From: Drosophila miranda | Lineage: Eukaryota > Arthropoda > Insecta > Diptera > Drosophilidae | Reading direction: 5' to 3' | Length of the DNA: 64,000 nt | Assembly (NCBI RefSeq): GCF_003369915.1 | Contig: NC_046677.1 | Span: 4,092,001-4,156,000, forward strand | In this document: piece after piece, positions 37,201 through 49,000 of the stretch | Layout: the number at the start of each line of letters is the position of its first letter | How positions within the stretch are numbered: the stretch's first letter is position 1 | Notes under the pieces: model-generated | What the model saw: only the letters and a program-made list of their open reading frames with translations | The model's database searches: none | What the model was told of the DNA's origin: nothing | Position numbers and translations under genes: made by a program

Positions 37201-37859
37201 GGCGTAAGGTGATTGACAGTCGGAATGATGACCTTTTGTAGCCGTCCCGACCCGCTCTTTCTGTCTTTCCAGTCAACGGTCGTCTAAGAGATAAGGAATG
37301 GAATGGAGTCGTGTCGAATCAAGTCAAGCCCCAACGTCGACGGCACTGCTGCGATCGCGCCGCTGCTCTGCTGCGTTGCTGCTTCTGCCAAGTCGCTGCT
37401 GAGCCGTATCGCTGAACGACGCCATATAGTATGTATGGCGTATATAATATAGAAGTTAACTCACAAGGGTTTCCAAATGCAAACCGAAATTCAGTTGACT
37501 CGAACCGCACGAGTCGCGAGGAAGCACATACAAAGAACACTACTAGAAAAAAGTATCTAAAGCTCGCCAAAAGTTAACAGCCGAATACGAATACTACCGC
37601 TAGACTTAGGTAAATACAACCCTTACAAAAAACCGTACAAAAAACGTACGCAACTTAAAGTCAATCAAGATGCAATTGCCGATGATTGTTCAAACAAGAT
37701 TGTTCCGTAAAGCCAACAAATCAAAAGTGAATTAAGATGCAATTTTCGAAAATGCATTAAGTGATCACCAAACAACAATGAAAACTAACCAAAAATATCG
37801 TACACGCAGGCCCCCCCACATAATACTACTAGGCATCCAAATCCAAATCCAGACCTACA
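34242..37859. other. AT-rich spacer and 5' region of the second CRAL-TRIO gene
   Basis: No supported gene. 36140-36340 is a GCCGCT/CTGCCG-type low-complexity block. A 23-bp palindrome lies at 36819-36841. 37.3-37.86 kb is GC-richer with a TATATAATATA at about 37440 and is probably promoter and 5'UTR of the downstream gene. Confidence 0.45.
36819..36841. repeat. 23-bp inverted repeat
   Basis: TACCGTGTAGA and TCTACACGGTA are perfect 11-bp arms around a single A. Confidence 0.9.
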
Positions 37860-40204
37860 ATGGCGGCCAGCGATATCAGCGAGGAGGCATTCAATCTGCG
37901 TGTGGGTTATCTGAAGCCCGAGACAGTGGAAATCGCCCGAGTGGAGCTGCGCGAGACGGAGGAGGTGAAAGCCGAGGCCATCCTGAAGCTGCGGGAGCTG
38001 CTGAACGCCACACCCGAGCTCAACTACAAGGATGACGATGCCTTTCTAACAGTTTTCCTGCGCGCCTGCCATTTCTACCCAGAGGGCGCTTTGGAAAAGG
38101 TACGTGTCCTGAAAGTGAACGCTATTCCCGCTTATAGTCAAAAATGGAGTCCCTTATGAAGTAGATCCTTCCATCACGGCATTAGCTCATCCATCAATTT
38201 AGGATCGCTTTTACTTGCTCTTTGGTTGCGAAAAGTGATAAACATTTAAAGATAAGAAGCTCTATCCTCCATAGGGGAAATCTAATTATTTATTTATACC
38301 CCTTTTTAGTGTTGGATTATGTCTCTCTATTATATAAAAAGAGTTTTGGGTCGTCGTCCGATATTTTATTCATATCAGTGAGCCGAGTGTTGGACCACAA
38401 GCGAAGCGAGTCCGCAGGGGGCTTGCCCCCTAGTCCTTTCATAAAATTCTTCGATGATGACATTTCAATACATTCGATTAAGTTAATCTCATATCTTGTA
38501 GAGCTTATCTTTTAGCAACTGCATTCTACACAGCTCTAAACAAACGATTACCCAATGCTTGCTCACATCATTTCTACATTGAATACACTTGCAATTGCAT
38601 CTCTTGCTTTAATCATACTTTATTCAAACATATGTATATGTGGATTGACCGCCTTAGAAACAAGACCCGTCACGTTATCAACAAATGGCTGACGAAGTGA
38701 CTTGGTATTTTGATGTTTTTAGTATTTGAAAGATAATCAAATCGAATTTTTAGGACGTCTCGAGTCCCTTATCGCCAGCAAACATGGAACATATATATAT
38801 ATATATAAGAAAATGAGGTAAGGGAAAGGGGAGCTGTATAAAGAGATCCGAGATTAGCTAGAGAGCAACGAATTGCATTAATAAAGAGAGATACAGGGGT
38901 AAAAAATGTGGTAAGAAAATTTTACATTCCACTTACATTACACATTCCTTCATAATTGAAAGCTTCAAAGGATCTACAGATAAAGTGATCTTAATGATCC
39001 TCTAGTGATTCAACAGTCCTTCATGTTAACCAACAACGTATCATCCCCAAATGATCATTAAATACAAGAAAAGACCTCGTCAATGTTCTCAATTCTCCCT
39101 GCTGATACGCTTTTGAACCCGCTGACACAAAAGGCAACAGAACGATAAGCGGATTCGATTAATAATGGGATTTATTCAATGCATGCATATACTCGTATCT
39201 GTATGTAGTACATCTTTTGTAGAGAGTAATGTACTGAAGCTAATGAATACTCTATGGGGAATACAGAGCCCGAACCTCAAGAGACCTGACTAAATCATGC
39301 CACAAATCCGACTCACGCCATTTTGTTTTTATCATCATAGGAAGCCGCAGAAGTTTTATATGCATTTTATAGTTCTGTCCAACGGTCAGAAGAGAACCAG
39401 CCTTATCGATAGTCCGATTCTAATCTAACAGTTTTTCGCTACCTACCAATGCTACCTTTTGCCTTTTTCTATTTTACAGATGAAAACCACCGCCACGTTC
39501 CGTAAGGAGTATGCGTCGTTGGTCCGTGGCTTGTTGGTCGATCAGGTTAAGGAGAAGTTCATCAAGGGCAGCGTGATCAATGTCCTGAGAAACTGCGACC
39601 AGAAGGGACGTCGTGTGCTGATCGTCAACTGCGGAAAGCTCTGGAATCCCAGCGAGATCAGCAGCGATGAGATGTTCCGCATGCTCTACATGGTCCACAT
39701 TGCCGCCCAGCTGGAGGAGGAGACCCAGGTGCGTGGTGTTGTCTGCATCATGGACTTTGATGGCCTGGCCATGAAGCAGGTGAAGGCCCTGTCGCCAAGC
39801 TTCTCCAAGCGCCTGCTCACCTTTATCCAAGAGGCAATGCCGCTGCGGATGAAGGAGGTGCACTTTGTCAAGCAGCCCTTCATTTTCAACATGGTCTGGT
39901 CGCTCTTCAAGCCCTTCGTCAAAGAGAAGCTGAACAATCGCGTAAGTATTGCCCCTCGAGGATAAACGATCCATAACTAATCCGTTTGGCTGATTTTTAA
40001 CTTGTTTTGTCTTTCAAACAGATGCACTTCCATGGCAGCGACATGAAATCCCTGCAGAAGTTCCTCGATCCCTCTGTCCTTCCGGCGAACTACAAGGGTT
40101 CTCTGCCAGCCATCAATTATGGCGGCAACGAGTGGTTCCCCGCCCTGGAGAAGCAGTCCCATTACGTGTCCGAATGGAGCGAGCTGGGCCCCGCAAAGTG
40201 GTAA
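37860..40204 (+). CDS. CRAL-TRIO domain lipid-transfer protein, second copy
   Basis: Three exons: 37860-38099, 39480-39941 and 40022-40204, all phase 0, giving 294 residues. The CRAL_TRIO_N helices are at about 1-80 (FLRACHFYPEGALEK). The lipid-binding domain covers about 95-270 and includes KGRRVLIVNCGKLWNPSEIS, VVCIMDFDGLAMKQVKALSP and FIFNMVWSLFKPFVKEKLNNR, paralogous to the gene at 21-22.6 kb but with fewer introns. It probably binds a hydrophobic ligand such as a retinoid, tocopherol or phospholipid. It is likely CG5958 of melanogaster, whose partner is the divergent gene; the symbol is left out because I cannot confirm it. Its first intron (1.38 kb) contains a mini-Helitron. Confidence 0.9.
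38324..38433 (+). mobile_element. Short nonautonomous Helitron-like element
   Basis: The 5' end TCTCTATTATATAAAAAGAG is the usual Helitron start. The 3' end has AGCGAAGCGAGTCCGC, a GGGGGC-TT-GCCCCC hairpin and terminal CTAG followed by T, as Helitrons end. About 110 bp, noncoding, in the first intron of the CRAL-TRIO gene. The base before the 5' end is C rather than A, so the exact left border is uncertain. Confidence 0.65.
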
Positions 40205-40344
40205 TCCACATTCACCATTCTCTCGCAACCAACCATTCCAGAGGTGGCACTCGATACTAGCTTATCCTTATATTTATAAATACTTGCAGCATGTGTTTTC
40301 TTAGTTCGTAACATTTTGGCAATTAACTAGTTACATAATACTAT

Positions 40345-40350
40345 AATAAA
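40345..40350 (+). terminator. Poly(A) signal of the second CRAL-TRIO gene
   Basis: AATAAA 141 bp after the stop codon. Confidence 0.65.
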
Positions 40351-41839
40351 CCAAACAGAAAACTGAATTTTAAACGGATTTTCTTGGTGATACTTGGGCG
40401 AAGATTAAAGCTTTATGGGGGAAGAATTATGTTCTTGGGATACTTGGTGGAAAATGGATATTTTTGGGATTCTAAAGATTCGTAGATCGTGGAATCCTTC
40501 TATGAGTAGGCCCTCTAATCAATTAGTGTTCCATACTGAAGCACATTTCTTCTTGGCGATGCATGCTAATGGTGTCCATAAATGATACTTGTGCTCATCG
40601 TTGTTCGGGTACTTGTGCGATATTATATTTGTAAAAATACCAATTAAATATATCAATTGCTCTACCACCTTTTCTTCAGTTCATCAAAGTATTTTATTCT
40701 AAATCGTTTTCAATTCAAAGAACTATCTGTCTGTATATTCAATTAACTAGTTAGCAGTCCATTACGTTATCTTCTATACTATATGCACAGGTACTTTAAA
40801 TATTAGATCCTAACACTTCATCAACTACTTTAATTCAATACCTTCCTGTTTCCACTTATGAAAATATCAAAAATTACTTCAGTTGAACAACTCTTTCAAT
40901 TTAAAAATAATTACAATTCAGCACTGATTCTAATTGAGAAACTATTACAATCAGGAAAGTACTTTATTTTGCACCCTTATAATCGTATAGTGATGTTTGC
41001 AGTTTAATTTTCTAAGATAATATCCTCTATGATCTTCTTCACCTTTTGAAATTAAGTTTTAGAAATTCTATTACTACAAAAATATCGTCTTTTACTACAT
41101 GCACGCGACCGGTTTTATGTAATTTAATTTAGGTTATGTAATTACATGTAAGCGCCGGAATTGGTATCTCTGCCTGTTGGTATCGCTGTTCGGGAGAGAG
41201 ACTCCTAGAGAGAAAGAGAGTAACCACGACTACAAGTTATGTACTTCCAGATAATGACCTATTTTATTAGAATTTAAAATTTTGTTTACCTGTTTCCTAT
41301 TTTCGGTACTCCTTTTTATTCCACTACAGCTGTCTCTTCTGACACCAACAGAAGGAAGATGTACTTTGAACAGATGTACATAAGAGCTCTGCCTCCTAAG
41401 CATCTTTTCCCATACAAGAAGGATCTATTTATGCATTTAACTAGTATACAAATATTCCCTAACCTTCTTGAAATGAAAATCCTTTTCGTATGAGTTATGA
41501 GTTTATTTCAACGCGTCCTTGGACTTTCAACTATTTAGCCTCCATTTTCATAGTGGACATGATCAACAAATTTGATTAAAGCATACACTAATATATATTA
41601 TGTATATCAAACGGAAATTTACAGCTCTGAGAGTGAGTTAATTCGAATATCATTCAAGTGTTTTTGCGTTTTGTTTCCCTATATGGACACGACATCGAAT
41701 ATTACACAATTAAAAATTTAAATATATATAGCGCTAAAAATCAGATGAGTGCCAGCATGCTAGGAAAGACAGCAAAACCAATAGAAAAATGTACAATATT
41801 TTATACGTGTAACATCGAATAGAATCCATTCATCTAAAT
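40351..41839. other. Spacer between convergent CRAL-TRIO gene and muc
   Basis: AT-rich. Nothing coding or repetitive supported. Confidence 0.5.
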
Positions 41840-41845
41840 TTTATT
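41840..41845 (-). terminator. Poly(A) signal of muc
   Basis: TTTATT on the plus strand (AATAAA on the minus strand), about 64 bp past the stop. Confidence 0.6.
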
Positions 41846-41908
41846 TCGTTGGCGAGTCCCTACGAATCTTGTGGTGGAGTTGTGGTGGGTGTTGGTGCCG
41901 GGGCCGAT

Positions 41909-44271
41909 TTACAATATCATGTTTTGTGGATCCTCGATATAGTCACGGAAGTGTTGCAACCATCTAGCGGCCACAGCGCCATCCACCACTCGATGATCAG
42001 CACTCAAAGTGACAGTCAGCAGGTTGACTTCCTTGAAACTGAAATTGAAAGACAAAGATTGTATATAAAATGGTTCGAGAAAACGGATTTAGTATAGTGG
42101 AGCTTACCCCTTGGGGCTATCTGGATCTAGAACAAGCTGTTTCGTTGTAGTGCCGATAGCTAAGATGCACGATTGCGGGGGATTGATCACGGCACAGAAT
42201 TGGTTGACTCCTGAAAAGAGAAACCACATTTTAGGATTCCTTCTTGACGATTTTGGGAGAGATTGTCCCACCAAACATGCCCAAGTTGGACACTGAGATG
42301 GTGCCGCCCTGGAATTCATGTGGCGCCAACTTATTGGCGCGCGCCTTGCCAGCCAGCTCCTTGACATCCTTGGAGATATCCAGAACGCCCTTGCGATCGG
42401 CTCCAAATATAATGGGTGTGATGAGACCCTTGTCCGTGGAGACGGCCACAGATACATCCACATCATCGTACTGGCGTATCACCGAGTCCATCCAGGCGGA
42501 GTTGGCCTCCGGGACTTTGAGACTCGCTATGGCAGTTGCCTTGATGATGAAATCATTAACAGAGACGCGGGCACCCTGCTTCTCATACTTCTTGTTGACC
42601 TTGGCACGGAACTTTAACAGCTGCAACAGTGGGTTAATTGTGAGTGGGAGGACTCTTTTCAGGAGATTCATCGTTTACTTACATTATCCACCTGGCATTG
42701 GACCGTCACGTAGTAGTGGGGCAGCTGGGTCTTGGACTCCAGCAGACGCTTGGCAATCACCGCCCTCATGGTGGTCACCGGGATGTCCTTGTAGCGGGCA
42801 CCTGGTGCTGCCTTGGCCGGTGCCGCCTTTGCTGCTTCAGCAGGCTTCTGGCCTGCAAGATCACCGGATTTAATTGAGCCATGGACGCCACTGCCTTTGC
42901 CTGCACACAAAAGCCGGGGATTAGTAACAGAACATTTGGACGGGGACTAGGTCTGGGATAAGAGGCATTTAGTCGAGCGGTGCATGCACACAGCAGGATG
43001 TGGGACAGTTGGATATGGGATGTACAACCTTGTAGGCGCAGCTGTTGTGCTTCGGCTAGTTTCTTGGCCATGGGACTGGCATACACCCGGTCGCCACGTT
43101 GGTCGGCAGCGGTCTGGGCTGTACCTGCGGGTGCGGGTGCGGGTGCTGCTGCTGCTGCTGGCGGTGGTGCGGCAACTGGTGGAGGTGCAGGCGCTGCTGC
43201 TGCTGCTGGTGGGGGTGCTGCAGCCGCTGCTGGTGCGGCAGCAGGCGCATCATCTTTGAAATCCTTGAAAGCAGCCACGCTGGCCTGATCGTTCACAATG
43301 ATGCACAGCAGCTGGCCGATGGGAACATCCTTGGTACCGCCGGGTATCAGGATTTTGGCCAAATAGCCTTCTTCTGGTGTCTCGAAGCCCATGGTCGCCT
43401 TGTCAGTTTCAATTTCGCAAAGGAGGTCACCTAGAGGAGAAGTAGGAGTTTTACATAAATGGATTGGATTGGAGGTATAACTCTATCAAAAGCATACCCA
43501 CCTTCGTTGAGTTTGTCGCCCTCCTTTTTCTCCCAGCTGACAATGGAGCCTCGCTCCATAGTTGGCGATAGGGCAGGAAGCGGCACACGGAGATGTTCCG
43601 GCAGGCTGGCATAATTGCGGGCAAAATTATAGCTCCAGGCGTTTAGCGACTGAGGCCTGCTGCTTTTCAAAGTCGACCTGTGGAGGATCGATAGTGAATT
43701 TACATTGAATTTCCCTTTGATTGTGCCTCATACTAGCTCTTCAATCAGCTGATTGTTTATGCACACACACACATATGGAAAACCCTCGGCGGTAAATTTT
43801 GGCCAAATTATCATTCATCATTATCAGCACAATCACGCATCATACGGATGCACGACCTTGAGGCACGACGACGGACACGCACTGGCCCACGCTCACGCTC
43901 ACGCACACATTGCTAAATACTTGGACACGACGCCGTCAATCAGCAGATAGCTCTGCCGTTGCCGTTGCCCCTGCGCCGCACTCGCCTCCCCCTTTTGGTG
44001 GTGCGCTCCTGCTGCAGCATTTGCAATATTACACAACAATTTCTAACCTCAACGAAAGGGGGAGAGAGACAGCCAGCAAGAGTGGGATGTGGTGGTGATG
44101 ATTGTACCTGCTTGCTTGGAGATTCCGGGCACTGGCCAGCAGTCGGGTGCTGAGGGCACGCACTCCAATCTGGCCATCGCCGCGTCGGAGGCTGGCAGTG
44201 GCTGGTCGTCGGAGGAGCACCGCACGCAGGGTCCCCAATTCGTTTCGTGTCGTTGCAAGGGAGCGCAGCAT
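41909..44271 (-). CDS. muc: Dihydrolipoyllysine acetyltransferase, E2 of pyruvate dehydrogenase
   Basis: Seven exons: 44271-44108, 43677-43502, 43430-43029, 42900-42683, 42620-42272, 42210-42108 and 42038-41909, giving 513 residues. An arginine-rich mitochondrial targeting N terminus is followed by one lipoyl domain with the lipoylated lysine in [10 protein letters not shown] (about Lys124), a long Ala/Pro linker (about 155-225), a peripheral-subunit-binding domain ([20 protein letters not shown]), then the acetyltransferase core ending in the catalytic DHRVVDG (His about 486). E2 forms the core of the mitochondrial PDH complex and transfers acetyl groups to CoA. The melanogaster gene is midline uncoordinated (CG5261), of near-identical length. 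The LGMF-G-VNQF junction is split by a GTGGGA donor. Confidence 0.93.
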
Positions 44272-44429
44272 TGTCCTTTCTCCGTTCGATATCTCTCTGT
44301 ACGAGCGCTGAGCTTTTGAATTTCGTTCGGCAGCAGGCGGTATAGCGCGTTGCTTCGGCGTTTAAAATTTAGACAAATAAATCGAGTCGATTGCGGCAAA
44401 GTTGGAAATTTACAGAGTTACGGGGTCGA

Positions 44430-44510
44430 CCTCTAGAGCAGTGTGACTGACCCTCAGAAGTATACCATATCATTTAAAAAATATACCGTAAATATACTAA
44501 CGAATTCAAG
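44430..44510 (-). promoter_or_regulatory. Probable muc core promoter
   Basis: A motif-1-like CAGTGTGACTG at 44439-44449 and two motif-6-like sequences (AAATATACC) lie 160-240 bp upstream of the muc ATG. Motif 1 plus motif 6 mark Drosophila housekeeping promoters. Confidence 0.45.
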
Positions 44511-44520
44511 TTATATTTTA

Positions 44521-44658
44521 CATATTCCTCGTTTTTGATATTCCGTCGAATATTACTAGCTTGATAGAACCTTCAGGCCTGCCCACATAACTTTATTCAA
44601 TTAATGAATCAATTTTCTACTTGACTGGCTTATTAAATACTTGACTTTGATTGGTTTT
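44521..44658 (+). repeat. Direct repeat, copy 1 upstream of muc
   Basis: Begins CATATTCCTCG and contains TGCCCACATA...TCAATTTTCTACT. It is diverged from copy 2 by scattered substitutions and small indels. Confidence 0.8.
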
Positions 44659-44939
44659 GCTTCAATTTTGGTTCCTGAACAACAATATAGCGTCTCGTAT
44701 GATGAAAAGCCGAACTTAGCCCAATTAAGCCCCTTATGTTTAAATAGTTCAACTACTTGAGGTAAATGGCGGAAAATACTAACGACGTATCCCATCTTCC
44801 CTCTGAACTTCAAAAAACAGCACGATGACTTTCACCTGAACTGCGCTCAAATGATTAAATGTTCATTACTTTCGGTGGATAATTGAAATACCCCCTTGGC
44901 TTATAATAGGTTAAACGTTCTTCGTCAAGACTTGGAAAC

Positions 44940-45078
44940 CATATTCCTCGATTTTGATGTTCCGTGGAATATTACTAGCTATCTAGATCTCTCAGCCCTG
45001 CCCACATAGTTTTATCCGATTAATTAATCAATTTTCTACTGGACTGGCTTAATTTAAACACTTGCTTTTATTGGATTT
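44940..45078 (+). repeat. Direct repeat, copy 2
   Basis: Same order of blocks as copy 1, about 419 bp away: CATATTCCTCG, AATATTACTAGCT, GCCCACATA, TCAATTTTCTACT and GACTGGCTTA. Confidence 0.8.
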
Positions 45079-45129
45079 CTATATACCTTTGAAAATGAAA
45101 TTCAATAGATTGATGACATTGACAAAATA

Positions 45130-45423
45130 TACCATTATATACCGATATACCATCGGTTCAATTTTGACCTCAGAAAATACCAGAAACGGTCACCGTGGTG
45201 GCGGGGTATTTAATATTTAAATACAGTTTTCCTAGCAGATTTGAGACGTAATGATTAATGAGTTTTTGAAATAGAAATTTTGATTCAATTTTAATTGAAG
45301 TTTTTACCTATATACATATATCTCTATTCCGATACCCATTCTTGGTCTCTGTAAGAGGACAATAAAGCTCAAAATTGGATCGTCGGGACCGACCAAATCG
45401 ATAGTGCAGCACGGTCACACTGG
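45130..45423. promoter_or_regulatory. Orphan housekeeping-type promoter cluster
   Basis: Contains motif-6-like AAAATATACCATT and AAAATACCAGAAA, a DRE-like AATCGATA at 45396-45403 and a perfect motif 1 CGGTCACACTGG at 45412-45423. No coding gene starts here. It may be a second muc promoter or that of a noncoding transcript. Confidence 0.4.
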
Positions 45424-45867
45424 TAGCTTATAATTGGCGCCTTGTCTGGTGTTTGAATAATTTAAAAGCTTTGTTGGCGGAATTTTGCATACATTTAAAC
45501 CATTTATAAACATGATTAACGGGATTGATTCAAATTCTTTCTGTTTATTGGGTCAAAACAGCGGCAAGGCCATCTATTTATAGATTTTGAATAACCGCCA
45601 CCTGTATGGAAAGCAAGAACAGGTGGCCAAAAGTCCACAAAGAAACAGAAAACTTCTTAATTGGTTTTTTATATGTTTACTCAAGAATTAAGAGCCTTTT
45701 TTCCACTCAAACTGTCAGAAAAAACACAAGTCTATACATTTTAACATTTATTTAATGATACATACAATATTTATTAACGATTAAGCTTCTTTTTTGTGCT
45801 GTGTAACACGCAATAATAGATTAAGTTAAATCACTATTGAACTGTTTGTTTCGCACGAACTTCGCCA
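45424..45867. other. Spacer upstream cluster to mir-305
   Basis: AT-rich, no feature recognised. Confidence 0.4.
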
Positions 45868-45940
45868 CATATTGAGTGTACTTCAACATGTGCCGGGTTA
45901 CAAGACACACCAGAGCACCTGATGAAGTACAATAGACATG
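45868..45940 (-). ncRNA. mir-305: mir-305 precursor
   Basis: Read on the minus strand, a hairpin of about 73 nt. The 5' arm (45933-45911) matches mature miR-305-5p in full as I remember it, beginning ATTGTACTTCATCAGGTGCT. The 3' arm at 45895-45873 (CGGCACATGTTGAAGTACAC...) pairs with it. The loop is GTGTGTCTTGTAACC. In flies miR-305 acts in gut stem cells and in wing development. Confidence 0.95.
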
Positions 45941-45994
45941 GGAGACACATGGAATATTTATAGTAATCCCTAGAAACGATGATGCCACACAGAT

Positions 45995-46092
45995 GTTCGT
46001 GTCTAGCACCACGCGCGCTACTTCAGGTACCTGACTGCAGTGAAAAAACCAGCCCCGGTCTCTGATTAGCGCGCATGGTAGGAGACTTTCAA
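45995..46092 (-). ncRNA. mir-275: mir-275 precursor
   Basis: The minus strand holds the hairpin. The 5' arm at 46075-46051 (TGCGCGCTAATCAGAGACCG...) pairs with mature miR-275-3p at 46034-46012, which begins TCAGGTACCTGAAGTAGCGC and matches in full as remembered. It lies about 55 bp upstream of mir-305 on the same strand, the known insect mir-275/305 cluster, so one primary transcript is expected. In mosquitoes miR-275 is needed for blood digestion. Confidence 0.95.
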
Positions 46093-49000
46093 GAAGGTGG
46101 GTTGGGGTTGTGGGACGAGATATAAAGCCAAGCCCAAACCCAGGTCCGAGACGAGACCAGATGGTGCATGCTGGCTTGGCAACACTGTTCTGCTGTATCT
46201 GGCGCTGCAACAAATGGCGTCGCTTCCACTTCGCTCCTCTCCGCGCGAGACCATATTTCATGCGCCATAACCACGGGAGGAAACGACCTTGTGCCGCGTC
46301 CCATGTCCAGCTTAAAGGTTAACGATCTCTCTCTAGCAGCATATGCTTGTCTCTTTCCAGGCTGTTGCCGCTTTTGCTGGTGCTGGTGCTGCTGATGACT
46401 TCATGCGACGCCGCCACATAATGGTTAAGCTTTTTTGCTCTTTTTTTCTTCTCCGATGTGGCTGCTGCTGCGGATGTCTGCCCCTCAAGCTCTTTCCAGT
46501 TGTCGATTTTATGCAATAACAATACCAAATTAGTCATATGCTTCTTTGCACACCTCGTTCTGGCCGCCATACACAGACATTACGTGCTAATGACTACATA
46601 AAAGAGAGGGAGAGAGAGCAGCCAGCCAGTCAGACAGTGGAGGACGTGACGTCATCAGTGGCGAAAATGCCGATTATTACATTCATTCAGCAAAGCAAAT
46701 TTTTTTTTGCAATTGGTGTCGCGCCAGGCAGGCAGAGTCCCTTGATATTCTATATTTGAAAACCTGTAAAGAAACCAAGCAAAAGAAATATCCGCGGTGA
46801 AAAGGAATGAACAAAAAAAAAGAGAAGAGCAAACAGAGAGATGGCATTCCGTCGCGAAAAGAGAAACGATCTTATGAGAAAAGAAGAGCGTGAAAAGAGC
46901 TACAGAAAAGTAGAGAGTTAAGAAATTAGACGAGCGATTAACAAATTTGCAGAGAAATATACCCTTTGGAACAGACCGCTTTAAAAGCTATGAAAAAGAG
47001 AGCGAGAGCGAGACTGAGAAGAAGTAATGACAAAAGAGCGCTTCGAAAGAAGCAATGAAAAAGAGTAGGGTAGAGAAAAACGCGAAAAAAGTACCGGCGT
47101 TTTGTGCTCGCGCTGGCTCTCCCTCTGTCCGCCTCTCTCCGCTGTTACTAACCGACGCAGCAGAAGCACTGGCGGCCGAAGCAGCAAAGCTACGTGCGTG
47201 ATCACTCACAAATGCATACACTCACACATATCATATATACACACAGCAGCTGAGAGACACACACGTGCCCGCCCCACTACATTCGCGAAGTCTCTTTTGT
47301 CCAGAGCACGCACACACACGAACTCACACATGTGCAAATAGAGGTATAAAACCAAAATTAAAATTTTGCACACAATTTTTGTTGGTATGTTAAAATTAAC
47401 AGCCTGCTCAGCCGAAACTTTTAATTCTCTTTTTTACAACGCCTCATAAACTTTGCAGCAGCCGCGCTTCGAAAATGTGTGCGCGCATGGACTTATGGGT
47501 GTTTGTGTGTGTGAGTGCGAGCGTATGATGTGTCAGAGATGTCGGCAGCGATCGCCAACAGCTTTTGCTTTTCGACTTGTGAATAATTGCGAATTTCTGT
47601 TCGAATGTCGCAGGGTACATATATACATTTCTATGTACATACATATATATAATACGAGGCAGCCATGTCTGCAGCTATGTATATGTGTCTTGCTTGGGTG
47701 GGGCATTCCTAACCTCAAATAGTAACGACGACGACGACAATTGCCGCCCCGAGTGCATGTCTGTGTGAGTGGGTGCCCATACTCTCTCCGTCTGGTTTTC
47801 TCTCTTAGTGCAGCGTTGCAGTGCAAGCACATGCTTTTGGCCCCAGCCAAGCCGCCTTCTCTGCCCTTAACCCTGACTGAGCGAAAAAAAAATAAAATGG
47901 ATGCTAAAACCAGCTCACAGACGATCAGCCACACGAACACACAGACAATTTGTTATTTGCATGTGTGTTTGTGCAGTGTCTGGGGCAGAAAAAATTTTGT
48001 CTAAAATTAATATTTGAGCGACAAAAGTTTTTGCAGGGCAACTGTCCAAGTGTGTGTGTGTGAGCGCACTGGTGTGAGTGGCGCGTGTGGGCAAAAAGGA
48101 AATTTGGAAGTATGTAGAATCATGTGGTCGCTCGTACTCACACACACACAGATACCCAGCCTAAAAGCTGCCGCCTCAAACATTTGCGTCACTTTATTGT
48201 TGTTGCTGCTGTGCCTTGTGATATCAAAGCGCTATAAATAAATCTTGAACCTCTTCTTCGACGAGCAATTCTCTCGGCCTCTCTGTACTGTTCTTCGCTC
48301 TTTTCTCAATTCCTTTTTTCTTTGTAGAAAACCCCAGAAGCTCCAGGCGAAAGAAACCACGTTGATGGTTTCCTCTCCCTCTCGCAAATTTCACAATATG
48401 TTTGCAGTTCCGCTTTGAACTTTTTCTTTCTTTCGCATTTCCATTGCATTTTTCTTTGTAAATTGTTCACCGCACACACACGCACACTACCACACAAACA
48501 CACCCACGGACACACGCGAATGTACTTTTAACAGTTTTAACATTTTTTCGTCTTATTGCTCTTTGTCGCCGTCTTCGTTGTCTCTCATTTGGTGCAAACT
48601 GAACGACTGTGCGGCCGCCCAGATACGGTCTGGCCTTTTATTTTATTTATTGAGAACGTCGTCGTGGTCGTCTGGGCCGGAGGCCGCCGCCTGTCTGATT
48701 TTGACTTTGCCCAAGCTCTTCGTCTTCGTCGAGCCAAAAGCCAAAAAAGCCAGAGATAAATTTTTGCAGAGGCAAGAAGCAAGAAGCAAGAGAGTGGAGA
48801 TTGGGAGCGAGCGAACCGCGCAAGCCGGCTGTTGCGATCAAAATGCTGAATGCTCAATGTTTCTGCTTAATCAAAACCCAAATGCGCGAATTTTATTTCC
48901 ACACACACTGCCAGAGACTTCGTCGACTGCGGCGTCGTCGGAGCGAGACTGTATGTGTTGCCGTTTCTTTCGCACAGTGGCGCCGCCAGCGAGGGGGCTT

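Noticed and set aside
37319-37570. Minus-strand frame with signal-peptide-like start
   Set aside because: Lies in the probable promoter/5'UTR of the plus-strand CRAL-TRIO gene, with low-complexity Arg/Gln tail.
43099-43434. Cys-rich plus-strand frame opposite muc
   Set aside because: Antisense of the Ala/Pro linker codons of muc.
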